Assembly: GCA_017550445.1 (NCBI GenBank)
Contig: JAFZOV010000138.1
Location: 1 to 21,672, forward strand
From: Fibrobacter sp.
Lineage (GTDB): Bacteria > Fibrobacterota > Fibrobacteria > Fibrobacterales > Fibrobacteraceae
Length of the DNA: 21,672 nt
Direction of reading: 5' to 3'
The notes under the pieces were generated by a model. That model saw nothing but the letters and a program-made list of their open reading frames with translations, was not told the DNA's origin and did no database searches. Shown in pieces: positions 1 through 5,579 of this stretch (position 1 is its first letter; each line of letters starts with the position of its first letter). The position numbers and the translations under genes are program-made.

Positions 1-343
1 GGATGATTTCACCCGGCTTGATAGCGGCGCAGGCAGCTTCAACTTCCGGACCAACGCAGTCAGAGAGGAACTTCACCGGCTTCTTGATGAGTTCTTCGAG
101 CTTCTTTGCAACCGGAGCGAGCGTGTACTTCATGTTCTTTTCGCCATTCGGGCGTCCCAGGTGGGAAGCGAGCACGACTGCTGCACCCTTGTCGAGAGCG
201 TACTGGATGGTCGGGAGAGCGGCTTCGATACGCTTGGTGTTGGTGATTTCGCCAGTCACCTTGTCCTGCGGAACGTTGAAGTCAACACGGATGAACACGC
301 GCTTGCCGGCGAGTTCGAGATCTACGATAGAAAGCTTTGCCAT
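1..343 (-). CDS. pgk: Phosphoglycerate kinase, N-terminal 114 residues (partial)
   Basis: This is the first 114 codons of phosphoglycerate kinase, the cytoplasmic glycolytic enzyme that transfers phosphate from 1,3-bisphosphoglycerate to ADP. The reading frame runs off the left edge of the window. The translation begins MAKLSIVDLELAGKRVFIRV and continues with DFNVP. It then has the family hallmarks RIEAALPTIQYAL and ASHLGRPNGEKN, which bind the phosphoglycerate substrate in the N-terminal domain. The ATG at 343-341 is supported by AGAGGA about 8 nt upstream and by homology, since PGKs start just before the 'DL..K.V..R.DFNVP' motif. The upstream region is shared with the divergent gene at 700. 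Nothing looks broken in the visible part. Confidence 0.96.
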   Translation of the reverse strand, partial: MAKLSIVDLELAGKRVFIRVDFNVPQDKVTGEITNTKRIEAALPTIQYALDKGAAVVLASHLGRPNGEKNMKYTLAPVAKKLEELIKKPVKFLSDCVGPEVEAACAAIKPGEII

Positions 344-458
344 TGTAGCAATCCTCTGTTTAGGTTAAAATTTTACGCGGTATAATATAGTAAATAGTAG
401 ACAGTAGGCGGTAGAAAGTGGACAGGAGGGGAAAGCCTTTCCCTCGCTTCTGTTGATT

Positions 459-486
459 GTCATCCCCGCGCAGGCGGGGATCTCCA
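459..486. repeat. Dispersed palindromic repeat, 'GTCATCCCCGC...GCGGGGATCTCCA' type
   Basis: ATCCCCGC and GCGGGGAT form a perfect 8-bp inverted repeat around a GCAG loop (462-481), followed by CTCCA. A related element at 18042-18071 has the same flanks (GTC.TCCC...GGGATCTCCA) but a different stem. Elements of this look are scattered between genes in many bacterial genomes. That this is a multi-copy family here is inferred from the two copies in the window. Confidence 0.6.
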
Positions 487-499
487 ATTAACATCCGCT

Positions 500-543
500 A
501 CCCTTTCTAACGGGGGTTCAGACGCCACCCCCGTAACGCCCCG
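500..543 (-). repeat. G/C-rich intergenic element, inverted relative of the one at 21281
   Basis: Read on the minus strand it starts GGGGCGTTACGGGGGTGGCG and then reaches an AACCCCCG arm and GGGTAG. The element after the FISUMP gene starts GGGGCGTTGCGGGGCGGCG and also reaches GGGGGTAG. Both lie just outside genes, and the likeness extends over about 35 bp with small gaps. It is probably a dispersed genomic repeat of unknown role. The window contains only these two recognisable copies. Confidence 0.4.
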
Positions 544-699
544 CTTTGCATTCCGCACTAGTCTGTAAACATTGATAAACAAAGTGGCTGGCAGAGAACG
601 TTATGTGTACGATAGTATGTTATTAAACCATTATTTTAGTACGCTTGTTCACATTTTTTTATATATTTCCAACAAAAATTAGACCTTTTGGAGTAATAA

Positions 700-1716
700 A
701 TGAAACGTTCACTTTTGATGGTCCTTTGTCTGTCCGTCGTATCCGCTTTTGCCGGTATATACGATATCGAAGAATTTTCTGCTAAAGATGCGGGCTCTCC
801 CGATGATTACATTGTTGCTGAATTTGGTGGCGAACTGAAAGTCGCTCCGGCAGATGAAGTTGCAACTCTGCAGTCTGGCCGCTTGGTCGTCCGTCAAAAG
901 TTTGAAGACCCGTTTGGCGAATCTGAAACGTCTTACCAGCTCTACCAGGGTGGCAAGGGTGACCTTTCTTCCATGACTCCCATGGTCGCAGAAGGCGTTG
1001 ATTACTCCAAGTTGGTCTCAGCCAAGCTCTATACCCGTCGTGGACAGGCCGCCGACAAGGATGTCGAAAAGGTTTACTTCGATGGTAAGGCTGTTTATGC
1101 TCCTGGTCTTTCTTCTGCAGTTGCGTATATCGATGGCAAGCCGGTGGATCTGAAGGGCTCTGCTCCTATTGCTGACGAAGAAGAGGAAGAAACCGTTGCT
1201 GCCGCTCCCGCCGTTCCTAGTAGCAAGGCTCAGGAATGTGACGAGTACGATCCGGATTGTGAAGAAGATGACGACGATTACTCTTCTTACAAGACTTCCG
1301 CTCCGGTTGATAACTCTGCAGACAATCGTGATTATGCTGCAAGTGATGCTGCCAAGGATGTGGGCGACCGTTTCGGTATTGCTGACGAAGTCCGTTTCTG
1401 GACGGCAGTCGGTCTTTCCGCTTTGGCCGTGACTTCTGCCGTGATCGGTGTCATGCAGCATAGCAAGGCTAACGAAGCTCGGGATGCTTACGACAAACTG
1501 AGCGATTTGTATTCGAAAACCGTGTCTAAGTGCGAAGGCAACGCCACGTGTGAAGAAATTATGGTGGGCTATGTGCATACACAAGATCTGCGCTCCCTGC
1601 AGAACCGTATGAACGAAAACAAGAAGACCCAGGATTCTTACGCCTCCGCCCGTAACATCTGGTTCGGTGTTTCTGCCGCAGCCATTGCAGGTGCTGTCGT
1701 ACTCTTCGTATGGTAG
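700..1716 (+). CDS. Secreted/membrane acidic protein of unknown function (338 aa)
   Basis: I do not recognise a family. The protein begins with a clear Sec signal peptide (MKRSLLMVLCLSVVSAFAG, cleavage near residue 19, no lipobox cysteine). A soluble part of about 140 residues follows. Then comes a highly acidic, low-complexity stretch at about 158-220 (EEEEE at 160-164, EEDDDD near 188-193) containing a Cys pair in ECDEYDPDCEED. A hydrophobic segment at about 234-252 follows, then a polar, probably helical stretch with two cysteines (residues 278 and 284). A final hydrophobic helix (321-338) ends exactly at the C-terminus. The two helices suggest a small inner-membrane hairpin with a periplasmic head. 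GGAG lies 7 nt before the ATG. The last 7 bases overlap the start of folB, so the two genes are probably translationally coupled. Function is unknown. Confidence 0.85.
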   Translation: MKRSLLMVLCLSVVSAFAGIYDIEEFSAKDAGSPDDYIVAEFGGELKVAPADEVATLQSGRLVVRQKFEDPFGESETSYQLYQGGKGDLSSMTPMVAEGVDYSKLVSAKLYTRRGQAADKDVEKVYFDGKAVYAPGLSSAVAYIDGKPVDLKGSAPIADEEEEETVAAAPAVPSSKAQECDEYDPDCEEDDDDYSSYKTSAPVDNSADNRDYAASDAAKDVGDRFGIADEVRFWTAVGLSALAVTSAVIGVMQHSKANEARDAYDKLSDLYSKTVSKCEGNATCEEIMVGYVHTQDLRSLQNRMNENKKTQDSYASARNIWFGVSAAAIAGAVVLFVW

Positions 1717-2075
1717 TCGAAACCGGAAAAATCACAATACGTGATTTGGAATTCAACTGCATTATCGGTACGCTTCCGTATGAGCGCGAAAATGTGCAGC
1801 CGGTTGTGATGAATGTTTCGGTGTGGCTCGATTTTACTCTGGCCGCCCGAAATGAAGATCTTGCCCATTCTATTGATTATGTGCAACTCGCTGACGACGT
1901 GCAGGACTTTGTCTGCAGGTCGTCCTTCCAGTTAGAAGAAACCTTGGTCGTCGAAACGGCCAAGTATATCTTGAACCACTACCCTAAGACTGTTGCAGCC
2001 GAAGTATCTGTGCGCAAGCCTTTGGCAATCCCGCAGAGCGCAGGTGCTGAGTCCAGTATCAAGGTGCTTCGCTAA
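1710..2075 (+). CDS. folB: Dihydroneopterin aldolase FolB
   Basis: A cytoplasmic enzyme of tetrahydrofolate synthesis that converts 7,8-dihydroneopterin to 6-hydroxymethyl-dihydropterin and glycolaldehyde. The 121-residue length is normal for FolB. Family motifs are visible: ITIRDLEFNCIIGTLPYERE at the N-terminus (I.G...YER), SIDYVQLADDV in the middle (the 'DTIDY' motif), LEETLVVETAKYIL, and VSVRKPLAIP, where the lysine is the expected catalytic residue. The ATG at 1710 lies inside the last codons of the upstream gene (ATGGTAG, 7-nt overlap), so re-initiation is likely. The 3' end overlaps comM, which is on the opposite strand, by 4 nt (2072-2075). No other folate gene is next to it. Confidence 0.93.
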   Translation: MVVETGKITIRDLEFNCIIGTLPYERENVQPVVMNVSVWLDFTLAARNEDLAHSIDYVQLADDVQDFVCRSSFQLEETLVVETAKYILNHYPKTVAAEVSVRKPLAIPQSAGAESSIKVLR

Positions 2076-3607
2076 CTGCGAAACGCGCGGTAGCGCAAAG
2101 CTTCAGATAGGTCTATAATTTCAACGGAATCTGATTTTCGGAGGTCGGCGATAGTTCTGCCGACCTTTAATAGTCGGTAATAGCCGCGGGCACTGAGACC
2201 CATTCGGTCTGCGGCGTTGATAGCGAAATTTTCTGTTTCTGCTGAAAGTCTGCAACTCTTTTTGGCAAAGTCCGATGACATTTCTGCGTTCGTCTTGAAA
2301 GGCGTGCTGGCGAAGCGTCTGCGCTGAATTTCGCGGGCGTTACAAACACGCTTGCGTATTTCCGCCGAAGACTCGGCGTTGGTCTTTCTGCCGAATTGCG
2401 AGGCTTCGACGGACGGTACGCTCACTTGGATGTCGATACGGTCCAGGAGCGGGCCCGAGATTTTTTCCTGGTAGCGTTTGCGTGCCTCGGGCAGGCAGGT
2501 GCAGGCTCGTTTGGGGTCCATGGCGTAACCGCAGGGGCAAGGGTTCATGGCCGCTCCCATCATGAACCTTGCGGGCCAAGTGACTGTACCGCTTGCGCGA
2601 CTGATTGAAATTTTACCTTCTTCCATAGGTTCGCGGAGGGCTTCCAGAACGGTGCGGTTAAATTCCGGCAGTTCATCGAGGAACAGCACGCCGTTGTGGG
2701 CGAGGCTCGCCTCACCCGGCTTTAGCCGGGTGCCACCCCCCACCAGCGACACCATGGATGCGCTGTGGTGGGGGGTACGGAACGGGCGGACCATGACAGG
2801 CTTGAAATCTTCTGCTTCTCCTGCGGAGCGAGCGCATGAATGAATTCGGGAAGTTTCTAGGATTTCAAGCTCTGTCATTTCGGGCAAAATGCCTGGCAGG
2901 CATTTGGCGCACAGGGTCTTGCCCGCTCCGGGCGAGCCAACCATAAGGAAATTGTGTGCTCCTGCAGCGGCAACTTCTAGGGCGCGCTTTACACCTTCCA
3001 TGCCTACCACATTTTTAAAGTCGGGAATGTCCTTGGGAACATTTAAATATTTATCCTGGTCCTTGAACCCCTTCGCCCATTGCGCGGCATTTGCGGCTCC
3101 GCTTTCCATCTTTTCGACACATTCCTTGAGCGTGTCTGCGCATACATAGCGAATGCCTTCGACTAGGGATGCTTCCTGCTCATTTGCTCTTGGAATAACT
3201 AGGATGTCTTTTGATTTTTCGGACAAACTCATGGCGAAGGAAAGAACGCCTCGGATTGGCTTCAACTGACCGTCTAGCGAAAGTTCCCCTACAAAAACGA
3301 GGTGTTCCAAATCGGGAATTTCAATCTCTTCGGTCGCAGTTAACAGCCCTATTGCCAATGGCAAATCCAAGGCGCTCCCTTCTTTCCGCAAATCCGCGGG
3401 TGACAGGTTTACCGTGGTACGGAAACCCGTCACCACTTTGTCTATGGAGCGAATGGCTGAAATGACGCGCTCTCTAGACTCTCTTACTGCATTGTCGGGC
3501 AAACCAACCAAAGTGAAACCCGGCAGTCCCTGCGAGGCGTCTACCTCGACGCTTACCGGGACCGCCTTGATACCGAACAGACAATAAGAGCGGATTCGAC
3601 GGAACAT
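2072..3607 (-). CDS. comM: ComM/YifB family Mg-chelatase-like AAA+ ATPase
   Basis: A 511-aa protein of normal ComM length. In naturally transformable bacteria ComM is a hexameric helicase that extends branch migration of incoming DNA during recombination. The N-terminal third (about 1-170) is the Lon-protease-like S5 fold domain (FGIKAVPVSVEVDASQGLPG; VNLSPADLRKEGSALDLPLA). The AAA+ domain has Walker A GSPGAGKT at residues 224-231 and Walker B VLFLDE at 307-312. The zinc-like cysteine cluster NPCPCGY...CTC of the family lies around 355-371. The C-terminal Mg_chelatase_C region ends in SEALRYR. ATG at 3607. It lies 10 nt after spoVG on the same strand and is probably cotranscribed. Its stop overlaps the convergent folB stop. 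Confidence 0.94.
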   Translation of the reverse strand: MFRRIRSYCLFGIKAVPVSVEVDASQGLPGFTLVGLPDNAVRESRERVISAIRSIDKVVTGFRTTVNLSPADLRKEGSALDLPLAIGLLTATEEIEIPDLEHLVFVGELSLDGQLKPIRGVLSFAMSLSEKSKDILVIPRANEQEASLVEGIRYVCADTLKECVEKMESGAANAAQWAKGFKDQDKYLNVPKDIPDFKNVVGMEGVKRALEVAAAGAHNFLMVGSPGAGKTLCAKCLPGILPEMTELEILETSRIHSCARSAGEAEDFKPVMVRPFRTPHHSASMVSLVGGGTRLKPGEASLAHNGVLFLDELPEFNRTVLEALREPMEEGKISISRASGTVTWPARFMMGAAMNPCPCGYAMDPKRACTCLPEARKRYQEKISGPLLDRIDIQVSVPSVEASQFGRKTNAESSAEIRKRVCNAREIQRRRFASTPFKTNAEMSSDFAKKSCRLSAETENFAINAADRMGLSARGYYRLLKVGRTIADLRKSDSVEIIDLSEALRYRAFRS

Positions 3608-3617
3608 AATGACCTGC

Positions 3618-3956
3618 CTACACTACGGAAGCCTGGTATTTTTCAAGGACGCAGTTTTCAATATGTTCGCGCAGATTCCTTGCCATTGGAACACAGACAT
3701 TGCGGTATTCTTCGCCCTTAAAGAACGGGTCTACGGGGTATCCCACAAACATGCCGTTTTCACCTTCCATGACTCGGAGACCGCGAATTAAAAACTGGTC
3801 GTTGAGTACAATAGATGCGAGCCCCTTGATATGTCCCATGGAAGGTCCCTCTCTAAAGGGGTAAACCTGGACGCTGGTGACGGCGAGACAGTCGAATGCA
3901 CCGGATGCATTCCATTCTTTCTTTTCTTTTTCGTGAGTTTTTTCTTTTACAGCCAT
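3618..3956 (-). CDS. spoVG: SpoVG family RNA/DNA-binding regulator
   Basis: A 112-aa SpoVG homologue. SpoVG proteins are small nucleic-acid-binding regulators, named for Bacillus sporulation but widespread in non-spore formers. The recognisable core runs from about residue 20: VTSVQVYPFREGPSMGHIKG, then LASIVLNDQFLIRGLRVMEG, then FVGYP and a C-terminal helix. The N-terminus has about 18 extra charged residues (MAVKEKTHEKEKKEW) compared with the usual SpoVG start. The upstream ATG is nonetheless supported by a perfect AGGAGG 5 nt before it, the best ribosome binding site in this window. First gene of a probable spoVG-comM unit. Whether it regulates comM is not shown by the sequence. Confidence 0.93.
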   Translation of the reverse strand: MAVKEKTHEKEKKEWNASGAFDCLAVTSVQVYPFREGPSMGHIKGLASIVLNDQFLIRGLRVMEGENGMFVGYPVDPFFKGEEYRNVCVPMARNLREHIENCVLEKYQASVV

Positions 3957-4086
3957 TGCGGCCTCCTAGTTTGTATGGGTTCTTGCTTTTTAGAAGCAAT
4001 TCCGTTTTGCAAAAAGCGTGCCATTTTTACGGTTGCAGAATATTGGCGAAAAAAAACGAATTTGCTAAATGTGAAAATCCGGGGAG

Positions 4087-4123
4087 TGATTAAATCACTG
4101 ATTTAAACACTGATTAAATCACT
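4087..4123 (+). promoter_or_regulatory. Triple 12-bp palindromic repeat, candidate operator
   Basis: Three head-to-tail 12-mers occur at 4088-4099 (GATTAAATCACT), 4100-4111 (GATTTAAACACT) and 4112-4123 (GATTAAATCACT). With the preceding base, the outer copies contain the perfect palindrome GTGATT-A-AATCAC. The whole 37-bp block also reads as an imperfect palindrome. It ends 16 bp before the start of the CBM9-like gene, where a promoter would be expected, so cooperative binding of a repressor or activator is a reasonable inference. The alternative is a chance AT-rich tandem duplication. Confidence 0.5.
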
Positions 4124-4139
4124 TTACTACCTTTTAAAC

Positions 4140-4688
4140 ATGCTCTTGAAACCGAATATGAACTGGGTGGCGAATCAAGGAATATCTCTTCCGACGGTTT
4201 TTGCCGAATGGGAACTTTCTGCGGATTACTTTACTGTCCGCTTTTCTGTGGAAGAACCTTCGGATTGTTTTCGTTCCGAAGTCATGGAAGATAATGGCTC
4301 CAGCTGGGAAGATTCCTGCGTCGAGATTTTTTTAGAGAATCCGGCAAACCCTGCGGAATATTTCAACTTCGAAACTACATGCCGCGGCTACTTGCTTGCG
4401 GCAAGGGGGCCCGATCGTCATTCTCGTACCAAGCTTACGCAGGCGGAAATTGATTCCGTCGTTCGCACTAAGGAACTTGCTAGCGTAGCTGGGAATTTGG
4501 TTTGCTGGGGCATGACGGTTCAGATTCCGGCAACTCTGTTCGGCCTAAAGAGTTTTGATGGCGTTTCCTTGAAAGGCAACCTTTACAAGTGTGCCGATAA
4601 AGCAAAGACGCCCCATTACCTGAGCGCCTTTGGTATTGAAACCGAAAAGCCGGATTTTCATCGTCCGGAATTTTTTCAGAAATTTTAA
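4140..4688 (+). CDS. Carbohydrate-binding family 9-like protein (182 aa)
   Basis: A single-domain protein resembling the CBM9-like fold that occurs as stand-alone proteins or next to glycoside hydrolases. Supporting features are an N-terminal region with ISLPTVFAEWELSADYFTVR, then SSWEDSCVEIFLEN followed by YFNFETTCRGYLLAARGP. Near the C-terminus are LKGNLYKCADKAKTPHYLSA and FHRPEFF, the usual 'G N.YKC.D....H..S.......FH.P..F' ending of these proteins. No signal peptide is visible, so the protein is probably cytoplasmic and its ligand is unknown. No Shine-Dalgarno is evident. The ATG at 4140 is in line with a TACCTTTT box at 4128-4135, which would make the mRNA nearly leaderless. An internal ATG at 4158 is the alternative. 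It ends 2 bp from the convergent thioesterase gene. Confidence 0.8.
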   Translation: MLLKPNMNWVANQGISLPTVFAEWELSADYFTVRFSVEEPSDCFRSEVMEDNGSSWEDSCVEIFLENPANPAEYFNFETTCRGYLLAARGPDRHSRTKLTQAEIDSVVRTKELASVAGNLVCWGMTVQIPATLFGLKSFDGVSLKGNLYKCADKAKTPHYLSAFGIETEKPDFHRPEFFQKF

Positions 4689-4690
4689 GA

Positions 4691-5446
4691 TTATTTCATC
4701 TTGAGCTTCATCTCGAAAACTTGGCGACCTGTCTCGTCCTCTATTTTCATGTAGGTGGCGCCGCGCTTGTCGGCTCGGTAGATGGTGACTTCTTGACCTT
4801 CGCGGGTTTCGCCCAAGAAATGGACTTCCAGCATCGAGGGGATGCAAAGCTCGATGTCGGCAGCACTGAACACGTTCAATGAAAGCTTCACGTATGCGAT
4901 GTTGTTCATGTGGTGGGACATGTCGATGTGCTGGGGCAGCACCTTCTGACGATACACTTCCTGGTATTCTTCGGGTTCCACGGCGAACTTGGTGAACTTG
5001 TTGTCCATGAAGGGCTCGGGGGCGCCTTCTGTGGGAAAGTCCACGGCAGAAAGTTTCATGGGACGGTGGCGTTCCAAGTCTAGACAGCAGGCTTCCTGTA
5101 CGGCAAGAATAATCGGTTCGCCTTCGACGGTGGTAATCGCTGTGTTTTCGTAAGTGCGAATGGGGGCGTTGTCAGCGGGGAACGATGTCGTCACCACCTT
5201 GTCGCGCCAGTAAGGACGCTGGAAAAATTTAAACTTCGCTTTGGTGATTGCCCAGTAACCGCCCTTTTCATTGACGCAGAAATTGTCCATCTTGAGGGTG
5301 CCGAAATTTTCGGTGAAGTTGTCCTGCACCATGAGCACCGTCTGCGCAAGACCCATCTTGCTCGACACATCGATGTATGCCGAGGTGATGGTGCGTTGTT
5401 TCTGAAAAACGAGCGGATTTTTAGCAAGCAAATAAATATCAATCAT
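4691..5446 (-). CDS. Acyl-ACP thioesterase (FatA/FatB-like double hotdog)
   Basis: A 251-aa protein of the bacterial acyl-ACP thioesterase family, which hydrolyses acyl-acyl carrier protein to release free fatty acids in the cytoplasm. The first hotdog contains KQRTITSAYIDVSSKMGL, then WAITKAKFKFFQRPYWRDKV and RTYENTAI. The second holds the catalytic-region motif DMSHHMNNIAYVKL (175-188), equivalent to the plant FatA 'DxNxHVNNxxY' motif with Asn and His. The open frame extends upstream to 5560, but that extension crosses a terminator hairpin and is low-complexity. The ATG at 5446, where the family homology begins, is therefore preferred. Only about 16 nt separate this start from the terminator of glgE. 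The transcript may come from a promoter within the hairpin arm or from read-through. Confidence 0.86.
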   Translation of the reverse strand: MIDIYLLAKNPLVFQKQRTITSAYIDVSSKMGLAQTVLMVQDNFTENFGTLKMDNFCVNEKGGYWAITKAKFKFFQRPYWRDKVVTTSFPADNAPIRTYENTAITTVEGEPIILAVQEACCLDLERHRPMKLSAVDFPTEGAPEPFMDNKFTKFAVEPEEYQEVYRQKVLPQHIDMSHHMNNIAYVKLSLNVFSAADIELCIPSMLEVHFLGETREGQEVTIYRADKRGATYMKIEDETGRQVFEMKLKMK

Positions 5447-5456
5447 ACTACCAATA

Positions 5457-5485
5457 TATATAAAAAATGGAAGTTGCGAAGACAA
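5457..5485 (-). promoter_or_regulatory. Candidate promoter of the thioesterase gene, inside a terminator hairpin
   Basis: On the minus strand TTGTCT (5485-5480), a 17-nt spacer and TATATA (5462-5457) have consensus spacing. The predicted start, near 5450, is only a few bases before the ATG at 5446. The -35 box falls in the loop and arm of the terminator at 5462-5497. Support is from spacing and composition only. Confidence 0.35.
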
Positions 5486-5497
5486 CTTCCATTTTTT
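5462..5497 (-). terminator. Rho-independent terminator after glgE
   Basis: A perfect 15-bp inverted repeat (5462-5476 with 5483-5497) surrounds a 6-nt loop. The core stem is GGAAGTTG/CAACTTCC, with A6 on one side and T6 on the other, so it can act in both directions. It lies 83 bp beyond the glgE stop codon and directly before the thioesterase gene. Confidence 0.85.
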
Positions 5498-5534
5498 ATG
5501 CAAACTGAGCTTAGTGTTGTTAATTTGTGAGGTA

Positions 5535-5577
5535 TGAGAAAGTCTTTTCTCATCACACATTACACATCACACATTGT
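5535..5577. repeat. Short direct repeats (ATCACACATT) downstream of glgE
   Basis: ATCACACATT occurs twice at about 5553-5577 with a related ACACATTACACATC pattern between. It is preceded by a small inverted repeat GAGAAA...TTTCTC (5535-5550). The tract is simple, intergenic and non-coding. It is probably low-complexity repeat material. Confidence 0.35.
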
Positions 5578-5579
5578 TA

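Larger units (their letters stand above)
344..699. other. Intergenic region between divergent pgk and the 338-aa gene
   Basis: No convincing gene is present here. Next to pgk is an AT-rich stretch (380-395) that probably holds the pgk promoter. It is followed by a degenerate TAGTAGACAGTAGGCGGTAG-like low-complexity tract at about 389-427. A palindrome of dispersed-repeat type lies at 459-486 and a second G/C-rich element at about 500-543. The right part (600-690) is AT-rich, with a TATATTTC box at 662-669 that could serve as the -10 of the gene at 700. GGAG sits 7 nt before that gene's ATG. Confidence 0.6.

Noticed and set aside
4088..4123. CRISPR-like array
   Set aside because: The 12-bp units are contiguous with no spacers, too short for CRISPR repeats, and no cas genes are present.
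5447..5560. Upstream extension of the thioesterase frame (38 residues)
   Set aside because: It runs through a perfect terminator hairpin and low-complexity repeats, and family homology starts at the ATG at 5446.
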